A stretch of 64,000 nucleotides of DNA from an uncultured Dehalococcoidia bacterium (lineage in GTDB: Bacteria; Chloroflexota; Dehalococcoidia; Lucifugimonadales; UBA3495). Under the pieces are notes generated by a model. It searched no databases. It had not been told where the DNA came from and worked only from the letters and a program-made list of their open reading frames with translations. Positions 54,260 to 63,300 of this stretch are shown here, one piece after another. Made by a program: the position numbers and the translations under genes. Position 1 is the stretch's first letter, and each line of letters starts with the position of its first letter. The DNA lies in assembly GCA_958295765.1 (NCBI GenBank), contig CATQHB010000002.1, positions 2,778,091 to 2,842,090 on the forward strand, read 5' to 3'.

Positions 54260-54511
54260 CTAGACCACGAACAACAGGATTACCGCAACGATGAGGGCGT
54301 AAATGCCCAATGCTTCGGCGAAGGCAATGGCTAGAATCATATTGGTGGTGATGGAACCGGCCGCCTCCGGGTTGCGCCCGATTGCTCCCATCGCACCGGC
54401 TCCCAGGATGCCGATGCCCACGCCCGGGCCGATTACGCCCCCGCCAATCGCCAAGCCGGCGCCCAGGAACTTGGCCGCCTCTGTCTCCAGCGCCAAAAGA
54501 AGTAGATCCAT
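54260..54511 (-). CDS. atpE: ATP synthase Fo c subunit
   Basis: 83 residues from the ATG nine bases after GGAGGA; an upstream in-frame ATG lacks a ribosome site. Two membrane helices with the glycine-rich GAGLAIGGGVIGPGVGIGILGAGAMGAIGRNPEA, and the ion-binding glutamate in LAIAFAEALGIYALIVAV. The surroundings lack the Q/E and S/T residues of sodium-type c subunits, so protons are the likely coupling ion. Confidence 0.95.
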   Translation of the reverse strand: MDLLLLALETEAAKFLGAGLAIGGGVIGPGVGIGILGAGAMGAIGRNPEAAGSITTNMILAIAFAEALGIYALIVAVILLFVV

Positions 54512-54682
54512 TTCTGCGAGTCCTCCATGTTGTATTGTGTTTTGGCCTTGGGTTCCGCTCGGTAGTTTCTCCTCGGTGTATCCCGGCATCTCTGCGGTGA
54601 AGGGTGTTATCGCCACGAAAACGCCAATGCGCTTGAAGTTGCGCCGAGTTTTCTATCCTGCTATCCGCTGTTCTAACGTATT

Positions 54683-55729
54683 CTAATGCTCCTCGTGGTG
54701 GACGGCCAGGGACAGGAACACCAGGGTCAGGCCGGCGAAAATTACCGCCTGAATCAGCCCCACCAGCAACTCCAGCCCGAAGACGAAGACGTTAGCCACG
54801 AAAGGCACCAGGAAGGTAATCATCACCACCAGGATTTCCCCGGCGGTCATATTGCCGAAGAGCCGGAAGGTGAAACTGACCACCCGTACCAGTTCGCTAA
54901 TCAGTTCCAGGATGCCTACAAAGGCGTCAATCAACCCGCTGGGCTTCAGCCTAAACAGCTTCCCGAAGGCAAAGAACTTCTTGAAGTAGCCCAGCCCCAA
55001 AGTACGGATGCCCCAATACTCCACAAAGACGAAGGAAATCAGGGCCAGGGCCAGGGGCATATTCAAGTCGGTGCCGGCCGGCCGGACCAGGTGAATCTGG
55101 ATTTGGGTATTCCACCACGCGCCGGAACCCAGGCCCACCGCCTGGTACAGGGGCACCAGGAAGAGGGCAATCCAGGCGTTGAACAGCACAAAGAAGAAGA
55201 TGGTCGCCACTACCGGGAAAACCTTGCGGGCCATTTCCGCGCCCAGAACCCCGGTGGCGAAGTTCATCACCGCCTCCATCACGCTCTCCACCACGCCCTG
55301 GAACCGGCCGGGCACCATCGCCCGTTTCCGCGCCCCCAGGACAAAGAAGAGGATGATGGCGATGCTGGCAAGCCACGCCGACAGCAGGGTATTGGTGACG
55401 GCGAACTCGGTGGCGCCCAGAGGCGTAAAGTGGTGTTCGTCCTCGGCGTGTTCGGCGGCTTCCCCGGCCGGCGGGTGGTCGGCCTCAGCCTCAGCCGCGG
55501 CCGGGCTGGGGTGTTCCGTCTCCGGCTTGATGCCCAGGCTCTTGGCGGCGGCGGAAAAAGGAAATACCGGCTGGGGCGGGAGGTGAATCTCCGGTTGGGC
55601 CAGGAAGGGGTCGGCCCCCCCGAACATCTTGGAACCAATGGCGCCAACAACGAACCCGGCAATTAACAAAGCTGCCATGACCACAGCGGCCAGCAGCAGT
55701 AACCTTTTTGCCACAGCACCCGACGGCAC
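54683..55729 (-). CDS. atpB: ATP synthase Fo a subunit
   Basis: 348 residues with a GTG start overlapping the previous stop (TAGTG). Longer than usual because of a charged, His/Glu/Pro-rich insertion (about residues 65-100: HPSPAAAEAEADHPPAGEAA...) after the first membrane helix. The essential arginine is in SFTFRLFGNMTAGEILVVM, followed by FVANVFVFGLELLVGLIQAVIFAGLTLVFLSLA. Proton half-channels are formed with the c ring. Confidence 0.95.
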   Translation of the reverse strand: MPSGAVAKRLLLLAAVVMAALLIAGFVVGAIGSKMFGGADPFLAQPEIHLPPQPVFPFSAAAKSLGIKPETEHPSPAAAEAEADHPPAGEAAEHAEDEHHFTPLGATEFAVTNTLLSAWLASIAIILFFVLGARKRAMVPGRFQGVVESVMEAVMNFATGVLGAEMARKVFPVVATIFFFVLFNAWIALFLVPLYQAVGLGSGAWWNTQIQIHLVRPAGTDLNMPLALALISFVFVEYWGIRTLGLGYFKKFFAFGKLFRLKPSGLIDAFVGILELISELVRVVSFTFRLFGNMTAGEILVVMITFLVPFVANVFVFGLELLVGLIQAVIFAGLTLVFLSLAVHHEEH

Positions 55730-55971
55730 TATTTATCTCTCCCTTTCCCGGTCATTTCCGAATGTCTTGCCCCGTAGAGCACCGGCAAAATCATCTTATA
55801 CACGCCCCAGAAGGCGGCGACGCTGCCCAGAACTATGCCGATTAGCGTAAACAAGGGCGACAGTCCAGTAACCTTATCCAACCCGATTCCGATTAAAATG
55901 CCCGCCACCACACACAGGGCAATGTACCAGCCCAACCCGGTAAGGCGCAAGGCAACTACCCACCAAGTCAT
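55729..55971 (-). CDS. atpI: AtpI/AtpZ-like small membrane protein
   Basis: 80 residues from the ATG five bases after GGTGA. Two membrane helices (WYIALCVVAGILIGIGLDKV and PLFTLIGIVLGSVAAFWGVYKMI) with a GxxxD turn, the AtpI/AtpZ pattern thought to aid c-ring assembly or Mg uptake. First gene of the ATP synthase operon; its stop overlaps the atpB start. Confidence 0.85.
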   Translation of the reverse strand: MTWWVVALRLTGLGWYIALCVVAGILIGIGLDKVTGLSPLFTLIGIVLGSVAAFWGVYKMILPVLYGARHSEMTGKGRDK

Positions 55972-56043
55972 CCCGTTCACCAAACGTTGAGCATATTAAC
56001 ACCGGCTTTTGGAAAAGTCAATTTGCCGGGGCCAGGGAAAATC

Positions 56044-56216
56044 AACCCAAGCAACCGTCGTTCCGGCCCCAGCAACCGTCGTTCCGGCCCCAGCAACCGT
56101 CGTTCCGGCCCAAGCAACCGTCGTTCCGGCGAAAGCCGGAATCCAGGAAATCCGCATAGAAAAGGGCGTGCCGGCTACCGAGCGTTCCGGGTTCCGGCTT
56201 TCGCCGGAATGACGGT
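56044..56216. repeat. Family B palindrome with fourfold left arm
   Basis: The start of the left arm, AAGCAACCGTCGTTCCGGCC, is iterated three times at a 21-base period (about 56046, 56068, 56089) before a fourth copy at 56110 that continues into the complete arm. The right arm TTCCGGCTTTCGCCGGAATG ends near 56213. Confidence 0.85.
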
Positions 56217-56266
56217 CTTATAATGCAAGGGAAAATCAACCCGCCGGTTCCTGATTTGGTTCGTGG

Positions 56267-56343
56267 TGGTGGGCGGTAGTGGACTCGAACCACTGGCCTC
56301 TTGCGTGTCGAGCAAGTGCTCTAACCAACTGAGCTAACCGCCC
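56267..56343 (-). tRNA. tRNA-Val (GAC)
   Basis: On the minus strand GGGCGGT pairs with ACCGCCC in the acceptor stem. D arm GCTC/GAGC, anticodon arm CTTGC-TCGACAC-GCAAG (anticodon GAC, reads GUC) and T arm AGTGG-TTCGAGT-CCACT are all complete. Discriminator A and an encoded CCA follow at 56270-56267. Confidence 0.95.
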
Positions 56344-56400
56344 CTGGGGAATACCAGTTTACCAACGCTACAACCCACCGTCAACTCAAGCGGCGTTTTA

Positions 56401-56597
56401 GTATTCTCAACACGCTTTGGTATCACCACCGGGTAGGGGCGGGTTTATAACCCGCCCTGGCGACAACGGCAGAATCATTTGGGTAACGGAGACAGCGTAT
56501 CCGACCTATCCTTGCCACGGAACCAGGGCGGGTTACAAACCCGCCCCTACCGGCCGCCGGAGTATTCCCTCAGAACACCAACGCGTGTTGAGAATAC
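56401..56597. mobile_element. Family C MITE-like element, best-preserved termini
   Basis: 197 bp with 15-bp perfect terminal inverted repeats GTATTCTCAACACGC / GCGTGTTGAGAATAC, and inner arms GTAGGGGCGGGTTTATAACC and GGGTTACAAACCCGCCCC. It lies between tRNA-Val and the GT-C-like gene. It is the clearest copy for defining the element. Confidence 0.85.
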
Positions 56598-56604
56598 CGG
56601 CGTT

Positions 56605-56785
56605 AATTACCGGGCAATTGCGTCTTAACGATGGCAACCCGGACAACCGTCGGCAACCTACCCCACCGTCGTTCCGGCGAAAGCCGGAATCCAGGAAATC
56701 CCCGGGGAAAGAGCAAGCCGGCTACCGAAGGCTCTGGATTCCGGCTTTCGCTGGAACGACGGTTTTATAGCGCGGTTGCCTTGGC
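56605..56785. repeat. Family B composite palindrome
   Basis: Outer left end GGCAATTGCGTCTTAACGAT, inner arms CGTTCCGGCGAAAGCCGGAA (56669 on) and TTCCGGCTTTCGCTGGAACG (to about 56760), then ATAGCGCGGTTGCC. Runs to the end of the GT-C-like gene. Confidence 0.85.
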
Positions 56786-56798
56786 GGGATGGAAATGT

Positions 56799-59108
56799 TC
56801 ACTCGCCTTCTTTCCAGAGAAACTCCCCCTCCCATAAATGCTCAAACCCGCCCTCCACCGGCACGTACTGGCCGGTGGAGATGGTGGCAATAGCGTATTC
56901 CGGGAGCGGAACCACTGCCCAGCAGAAATCGCGGAATCTATTGCCCTGCCGGTCAAAGTTAAAGTCCAGGCTGTCAAAGCCATGCTGCTGGCGCGGGCTG
57001 GGCAGGTCAGCCGCGTCAACCGGGTACAGGGCCAGAAAGAACTGCGCCTCGGTGTCGGCGCGGGCACACGGCTCCTTGACATAGACCAGCGTGTCGTCGC
57101 TGAGATATACGTCAAAGTCGGCGGAGATTGCCGGTTCGCGGTCTCCGACCAAATACGCCCGATAATCGCCGGGCGCTGCGGTCTTAATCCGCACCGGAGG
57201 AGTGGCATCATGGGGCAAAACGGTGGCGGCGACGCATAGCCCGGTTTGCGTTCGCGTCCAGGGTTGGGGGGCAAGGTCCGGCCCGGCGCCGCTCCAGTCC
57301 CACCCGACCTTCCCATCCGGCGGGCAGCCCGGGGCAAACGCCTGGGCCGCCCGCCCGTCCACCAGCAGCCCGACGCCGCCGGCTTGATAGTCAAAATGCG
57401 GTTCCATCCTTTGCCAGACCCAGGCGGCCGGGTCAACGCCTTCCGTCGGTTCGACCGACCAGAGCTGGAATTGGCGTGCGACTTTATCGGAGCCGGAAAA
57501 TGGCGGGCCGGCAAACAGCATCGTGTCCTCCGAACGGCTGGCCGGGCTGATATTGGCAACGTGAGTTACCCCCAATTCTCGATAGACGGGCATGAACTTT
57601 TCCTTCCAGGTGCCCTTTCCGTACCGCTCTACGTTGGTTTTCCGGTGCAAATAGTCATAAGAATTGACCAACCCGTCCAGGTTCACCACCGGAAAGCGGG
57701 ATAAATACCCGATAACCCCGGCGTCCCACGACCCAATAACGCTGTCCTCGGGCAGCGTCGCGTGCACCACCGGCATACCCATATAGGTAGCAAACCCCCA
57801 GCCCAAGTGGGTTGCCTGGCGGTGCTCGTCAACATACCGGAACGGCCCGGCGAAGTCCGCTTTAGTAAATAGCAGTACCGCGCCGAGTGCCAGGATCGCC
57901 ACGCTTAAAACATTAGACACCCGCGCCGACTGCGGCCCGCTGCAACGGCGCAGGAAGTGAATGGTAGCGTAACAGATTAGCGGAACGACCAGCGCCAGCA
58001 GCAGGTAGGCCGGGACGAAGTACCAACTAAAACCGCCCCGTCCGGGATCCACATAAAGGACGGTTTCGGCGAACTTAGCCAGATGCCCCGCCGCCAGGCT
58101 GAATACGCCCACCAGAAAGGCCAACAGCAGCCAGTCCTCCCGGTTCCGGGAGCGGTGGGCCAGCCACCCCAGCAGCAGGAAACCGGCGCAGACGGCCAAC
58201 GCCGTCAGCAGCACCTCATTATGGAAAACTTCGATTTGCCGGATCGCCTGAAAGTTCTGGAGCAGGTTGTAGCCGCCTTCCTCCTCAAAGTAGGCTTGCG
58301 ACCACACCCGCTTGGCGGCCCCGCTCACCGGCACAATGCCGCCGAACACCAGTTTGTTGTAGGCAAAGTAGGTCAGGATGCCGGCGACGGCGCCGATTAT
58401 TGGGGCAAAAGTTCGGCGGGACGGGATAGCAGTCAAGGCAGCCCGCCAGGACGCGCCGGCCGGCCGCTCCTGCCGCAACCATTCTATAAGCAACAGCGCA
58501 GTAGTGGCGGTCAGCGATATGGCGATGTATTCCAGCCTGACCCAGGGCAGGGCAAAGGCCACTACCGCCAGCGGCCAGGTCCACCGCCACCGCTCCGGGT
58601 TGCGGGCGTAGAGCAGCAACACCAGGAACAACAGCCCCAGCATAAACAACGCGGCGGCGGCCTCCAAACCCAGCAGGAGGCTACGCTGCTGGTAGAGCAT
58701 CGGCAGCAGGGCAAACAGCAGATACCAGGCCAGCCGCGCCAGCCACGCCGCCACCGCGATCAGGGCCACCCCGCCGGCGATAAGCATTATCTCCAGGGCT
58801 TTGATGGCAAACAGCGCCCCTTCCTTGTCAAATATCCAGTAGAAAGGGGTAATCAGCAGCAGCCAGAGGGGATGGTAGCCGTTAGTCCGGCTGATGCCGC
58901 CGTCAAAGGTGGAAAACCGCCCCTCGGAAAGATGGTAGGCTATCTGGTAGTAGTAAAAGGCGTCATCCTGGGTCACCACATCCCGCAGCAGGTTGAGCAG
59001 GTCAAAGTTGACCAGCAGATACCCGGCAAAGGCGGCGCCATAGGCCAGAATACCGCCAATAAACAAAACAAACAGGGCGTAGCGCAAAGAGGCGGGCAAG
59101 GTGAACAT
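56799..59108 (-). CDS. GT-C-fold-like multipass membrane protein (putative glycosyltransferase)
   Basis: 769 residues. About 11-12 membrane segments in residues 1-440, with a first luminal loop containing QDDAFYYYQIAYHLSEGRFS and TNGYHPLWLLL: the acidic pair (Asp47-Asp48 region) after helix 1 is the GT-C catalytic hallmark. A soluble C-terminal part (about 470-769) carries the VIGSWDAGVIGYLSRFPVVNLDGLVN segment seen in ArnT/PMT-like and YfhO-like proteins. It would use a polyprenyl-phosphate sugar donor on the outer face of the membrane. Acceptor unknown. Alone between repeats and the CRISPR locus. Confidence 0.75.
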   Translation of the reverse strand: MFTLPASLRYALFVLFIGGILAYGAAFAGYLLVNFDLLNLLRDVVTQDDAFYYYQIAYHLSEGRFSTFDGGISRTNGYHPLWLLLITPFYWIFDKEGALFAIKALEIMLIAGGVALIAVAAWLARLAWYLLFALLPMLYQQRSLLLGLEAAAALFMLGLLFLVLLLYARNPERWRWTWPLAVVAFALPWVRLEYIAISLTATTALLLIEWLRQERPAGASWRAALTAIPSRRTFAPIIGAVAGILTYFAYNKLVFGGIVPVSGAAKRVWSQAYFEEEGGYNLLQNFQAIRQIEVFHNEVLLTALAVCAGFLLLGWLAHRSRNREDWLLLAFLVGVFSLAAGHLAKFAETVLYVDPGRGGFSWYFVPAYLLLALVVPLICYATIHFLRRCSGPQSARVSNVLSVAILALGAVLLFTKADFAGPFRYVDEHRQATHLGWGFATYMGMPVVHATLPEDSVIGSWDAGVIGYLSRFPVVNLDGLVNSYDYLHRKTNVERYGKGTWKEKFMPVYRELGVTHVANISPASRSEDTMLFAGPPFSGSDKVARQFQLWSVEPTEGVDPAAWVWQRMEPHFDYQAGGVGLLVDGRAAQAFAPGCPPDGKVGWDWSGAGPDLAPQPWTRTQTGLCVAATVLPHDATPPVRIKTAAPGDYRAYLVGDREPAISADFDVYLSDDTLVYVKEPCARADTEAQFFLALYPVDAADLPSPRQQHGFDSLDFNFDRQGNRFRDFCWAVVPLPEYAIATISTGQYVPVEGGFEHLWEGEFLWKEGE

Positions 59109-59170
59109 AGGGGGTTATTGTAGCATATATGGGGGGCTTTTCTGTAGGGAGAGGCGGAGTATCGTTCCCC

Positions 59171-59198
59171 GCTCATCCTGAGCCGGTCGAAGGACGAA
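59171..59198. repeat. Half of a family A repeat abutting the CRISPR array
   Basis: GCTCATCCTGAGCCGGTCGA is a single family A arm in inverted orientation. It ends exactly where the first, degenerate CRISPR repeat begins. Confidence 0.75.
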
Positions 59199-59694
59199 CC
59201 GGTGGTTGGCCCCCATTCTCCCGTCTGCTATAATTTTTATGCCGTGTCTGGCTCCGGGCGTTGGTTGCGGTTGGCCCCCATTCTCCCGTCTGCTATAATT
59301 TTTATGCCGTGTCTGGCTCCGGGCGTTGGTTGCGGTTGGCCCCCATTCTCCCGTCTGCTATAATCACACAGCGGACAACGGCGCCCCCCTCTCGTTGCGG
59401 TTGGCCCCCATTCTCCCGTCTGCTATAATGCTACCGGCCGGCGATGCAGACCATAAGTTGTTGCGGTTGGCCCCCATTCTCCCGTCTGCTATAATAGCCA
59501 GCAGCATAACCATGGATCCGCCACTGTTGCGGTTGGCCCCCATTCTCCCGTCTGCTATAATAGCCAGCAGCATAACCATGGATCCGCCACTGTTGCGGTT
59601 GGCCCCCATTCTCCCGTCTGCTACAATTTACGGCAGTGGTGGAGCGGGAAAGTTACGGGTTGCGGTTGGCCCCCATTCTCCCGTCTGCTACAAT
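59199..59694 (+). CRISPR. Type II-C CRISPR array, 8 repeats and 7 spacers
   Basis: 36-bp repeat beginning GTTGCGGTTGGCCCCC and ending TGCTATAAT. Repeats start at 59199 (degenerate in its first five bases), 59264, 59329, 59394, 59460, 59526, 59592 and 59659. Spacers are 29, 29, 29, 30, 30, 30 and 31 bp. Spacers 1 and 2 are identical, as are 5 and 6, leaving five distinct ones. The last two repeats carry TACAAT instead of TATAAT. Each repeat ends in an extended -10 box, as in Neisseria type II-C arrays, so each spacer may be transcribed rightwards from its own promoter. Confidence 0.96.
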
Positions 59695-59797
59695 CGATAA
59701 TCAGCAGACAAACTTGGAGATAAATACAAACGCCACGGTTCAGCCTGCTGAAAACCGGCTGACAGAACGGCAAAACCACCGGCATCGCCTTGGATTT

Positions 59798-59825
59798 TGC
59801 AAAACTGCTCGAGGGCTGTTACAAT
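59798..59825 (+). promoter_or_regulatory. tracrRNA promoter
   Basis: TTGCAA (59798-59803) and extended -10 TGTTACAAT (59817-59825; TACAAT at 59820) with a 16-base spacer. Transcription should begin near 59831, right at the anti-repeat. The -10 form is the same as that embedded in the CRISPR repeats. Confidence 0.7.
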
Positions 59826-59830
59826 AGTTG

Positions 59831-59961
59831 ACGGGAGAATGGGGGCCGCAGGGCGATACTTCGCCCAACCGTTAACAAGGCAATGCCCGCTACTGCGGGT
59901 ATCCAACAAATTCAGGGGTAGGCGTCCGCCTACGGCGGATGGCCGCCCCTCACCTTTTTAT
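59831..59961 (+). ncRNA. tracrRNA for the type II-C Cas9
   Basis: The anti-repeat GACGGGAGAATGGGGGCC (59830-59847) is complementary to the core of the CRISPR repeat. It is followed by hairpins GGGCGA-TACT-TCGCCC (59850-59865), CCCGC-TACT-GCGGG (59885-59898) and a long terminal hairpin (AGGGGTAGGCGTCCGCC ... GGCGGATGGCCGCCCCT, 59914-59950) with TTTTT at 59955-59959 as terminator. It lies between array and cas genes, transcribed towards the cas1 remnant. Exact ends are inferred. Confidence 0.88.
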
Positions 59962-59968
59962 CCGCGCG

Positions 59969-60331
59969 TCAAAACAGCGTGTACTGCTGCGGGTTTTTAT
60001 TGGCCGCCGGCCACAGCCGATTGCGCAGCGGCAGCGACGCCTCCAGTTGGCAGCGCATCCGTAACGCCTGGATGTGATGGCTTTCCAGCGGCCACAGCCA
60101 GGCCACCGGCAGAAAGTTATCGCCCCAGAACACCACGACGGCGCCCCGCCGGGCCAGCTCCACCAGCAGGGCATTAGAGTAAGTCAGCCCGCGCGCGTTG
60201 CACCGCAGAACGCCGATGTCGTCCAACGGCGCCCGTCCGTCCTCAACGCTTTTGGCGGATACCGTCATCAGCCCGCGATAGCGGGCCAGGCGCCGGCCCT
60301 CGGTAGCTATCTCAATCCCTCGGCCAATCAT
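59969..60331 (-). pseudogene. cas1: Truncated cas1 (N-terminal 120 residues only)
   Basis: ATG overlaps the cas9 stop (CAATGATT, ATGA overlap), the usual cas9-cas1 junction. Residues 1-108 (MIGRGIEIATEGRRLARYRG, VPLDD-like APLDDIGVLRCNARGLTYSN, GAVVVFWGDNFLPVAWLWPL, LPLRNRLW) match the N-terminal beta-sandwich of type II-C Cas1. After LRNRLWPA it departs to NKNPQQYTLF and a stop. The catalytic Glu/His/Asp domain, about 190 residues, is absent, as is cas2. Spacer integration by this protein is not possible. Confidence 0.9.
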
Positions 60332-63300
60332 TGCTTGAACGGCCCCCGGTCCCACACCCGGCCCAGCTCGTCCACCCGCACCTTGCGGAACCCTAGCCGG
60401 CGGAGTTTCTGAGCAGAGTACACCTCCAACTTCATGCCGGAGTTTGTGCCGGTATCTTTCCTTATCCGCGCGTCTCTACGGATACGAGCATCAACATCGG
60501 CCTCATTATGGTCGTCCAATACAACCCGAGGGCCGTTTTTGGAATTATCCATTTGCCGAACCCGCACAATGCGGCGGCTGGCCCCCTCTCCCAACGCGCC
60601 CAGATCGTTGATTTGCAGCCGCATCAGCCGCTTGGCCTCCGGGTGAGGACGGAAATCATCTGAGCGAAAACCAGGCTGGTTGGCGTAGAAAGTAGGCACC
60701 ACCACCGTCCGCCAACTCCCATCGGGCATCCGCCACACCTCGGCGAATTCGTTGCCGCCGGGCAGATAGCCCTTGTAAGGTTTTCCGGCCCGGTCCTCGA
60801 TGGGAATAACCCGCCGTTCCGACCGGATACGCACCCGCCGCACCGGCTGGCGGCGCCCGTTCACCAGCACCCCTTGCGCGGCCCTTTTGGCAAATTCGGC
60901 AGCTTTGCCACCCACTTCCTCCCAGAGACGGCGCAGGGTATCTTGCAACGGAGCGTCGCTGATGTCATCCAGGTCTTTCGCTTTGAAATCGGCTAACTCC
61001 TTGCGGAGGGCCACCCGGTATTGTCCATCCGTTGTCGGCTCAATCAACCCGTAGGCGGTAGCCTCGTGCAACTGGCCGGTAGTCTGTCCCTTTCCCCCCG
61101 GCGTACCGTGGTCCGGCTTGTAGGACACCACCACCTTATCCAATACCGCCTGAACCTGGCTGAGGTCAAACCCTTCCCAGGGCTGGGGAAACAGCGCGGC
61201 CAGCCGCTCCTCCGCGTTATGGTAGTCTGACCCGGCGGCTTGGGCGAATCGTTGCAGTAGTCCCTGGGTGGTATTTGCCACCACGAAAGCGTCCACCGCA
61301 TGGTGCCGGTGGTCATCCCGGCTCTTGCGGGGTACTTCACCCGCCGCGCTCTCGCTCAACATCCCCTCCAGTCCCCAGCCCCGCCGGAGCAGCGCGGTCA
61401 TCCGCCCCGGTACGACGCGAACCCGCTGCTGCTCGTCGTACAACTGCGCCAGGTAGGTTCGCGCCGTGCGGGACAGATATTGCGTTTCGTTGAGCTGACG
61501 GTCCAGAAAACCACGCTCTCCCTCGAACCGCGCCATGGCGTCCTCCTGGAACCGCCAGAGTTTGTTCTCCGGGAAATCGGCAAGGTATTGCAGGCATTTG
61601 TCGCCATAGGCTTCATAGGGTGTCCGGTCGCCTTTGTCTCGATTGGCCGAGGCCAGGCAAACCACCTGATTGCTCATCGAATTGTCCAACGTGCGGGAAA
61701 AGGGCAGAATGTGGTCAACTTCGGTCTGTTCCGACATCACCATCGGAAAAGACAGCCTTTCGCCGGTGTAAGGACACACCCGGCGGACTTCTGATTTACC
61801 TTGCTCTTCCCACAGCCGCAACTTGCGGAGCGCGTCGGCGGTAACCGGTATCTCTTTCGATTTCAGCATCTCGGCAAAGCGCTCGTTGCGGTCTGCGCCG
61901 GCCTTGCGCTGTTTCTCGTATTCATTTTTCTGCTCCCGGTTTGACTTCAGCTCCCGCGCCAACTCCACCACTATTTCCTCCGGCTTCCCGTAAACTTCGA
62001 TGAGCCGGTTGACTACCCGCCGCAGCTGATTCAGGCCAATATGCACGGTAGGATTGGAGATACGGCCATAGCGCGCCGGTTCGCCATCGCGTTGCGGGTC
62101 TTTCTTCGGGTCGGCGCCCACCGCGTCCCGGGGCAGCGCCTCGCCATAGTAGGGCAGTTCAGCGTGGGCCGCGGCGGTGCGAAAGTCCGAATGGTGACGG
62201 TATCCGGCATCCTGCACCGCATCCGAAAATACCCGGCCTCTCTCCAAGTGCGGCAGGAGCTTGCCAATAGCCTTTTCGCTCAGGTTGCCGTAACCGGGCG
62301 TCAGCGACCCATTAGCCACGGCCTTGGCCTGTTCCTGATTCAGCCCCCATTCCGCAACGGCTTTTTGGCGGACAGCTTCCAGCTCCTCGGTCTTTAACAG
62401 GAAACGGACGATTTCGTTCCGATCCTCCAGCGCCCGCGCAAGCCATTGCTTGCCAAACAAACCGGGTTTGGCGAGCCGGGCGGTAGTCTCATCCCCTTTG
62501 ACGGCTTTGCGCCCGCCGGCGGCCAGGTTGAAAACGGCGCCCGAAGGGAGGCCCAGGTCCCTGGTCGGTTTTTGGGCTAAATTGATGTCCCTGCCGTCCC
62601 GCAACCTTTTCAGCGCCCGCGCCCGCTCGTTTTCGTCCAATGACCGCTCCGGTCCCGTACCAACACGAACCCGCAAATTGTTGACTTCCTGGAGCATCCG
62701 AAATTCCTGAAAGACGGGTAAAGCCTTCGGCGCCCGCCGTTCTTCGTTCTCATACTCAAACTGGCACCACCCCGGTTCAACCGGCATCAGGTCCCGCTGG
62801 TAAAAGATGATTTCCCGCAGCCCGCTCCACTGTTCCGCGTTCAGGCACTGGTACGGTTCCTGCGCCTCCCGGATGGCGTCAAACTCGGTCTCGTACATTG
62901 CCCGGTTGGGATAGAGACCTTGACCCGGCCGGGCCAGAACATTCTCGCCCCGCTTGCGCCGTCGGTGGAGAAACTCGCCCAGCGTCCGCGCTCCGCTCGC
63001 TGTAATGCGCTGCTGCAACGTATCGATGTCAGTGGCTATCTTGCCGCCCTCTGCTTCATCGCCCCCGGCCACCTTGCGGTTGGACTTAAAACCGCGCCGC
63101 TGGGCCAGGTGAAACAAGGCGCGCCCCAGCTCAAAGGGCGCCAGCTTTTCATCCAGCGCCCGCGCCCGCAGCCGATACGGGTCGCCGTTTTCCAGACCCT
63201 TGCGTTGAGTTTCGTCCTCCGGCATCAATCCGCAGGCAACCATCGCCTGCATCAGCTTGCCACGCCGATGCAAGTAGCGATCCCGTAGCCGGCGTTGTCC

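Noticed and set aside
56009-56212. Plus-strand frame with repeated ATVVPAPATVVPA peptide
   Set aside because: Translation of the iterated family B arm.
56267-56343. tRNA-Asp
   Set aside because: Anticodon-loop sequence TCGACAC gives GAC (reads GUC, valine), not GTC.
58083-59123. Plus-strand frame of 346 residues opposite the GT-C-like gene
   Set aside because: Gln/Gly/His-rich antisense of membrane helices; no motifs.
59326-59700. Open frame of 124 residues across the CRISPR array
   Set aside because: The predicted peptide merely repeats RLAPILPSAII-type units translated from the 36-bp repeats; the array explains it.
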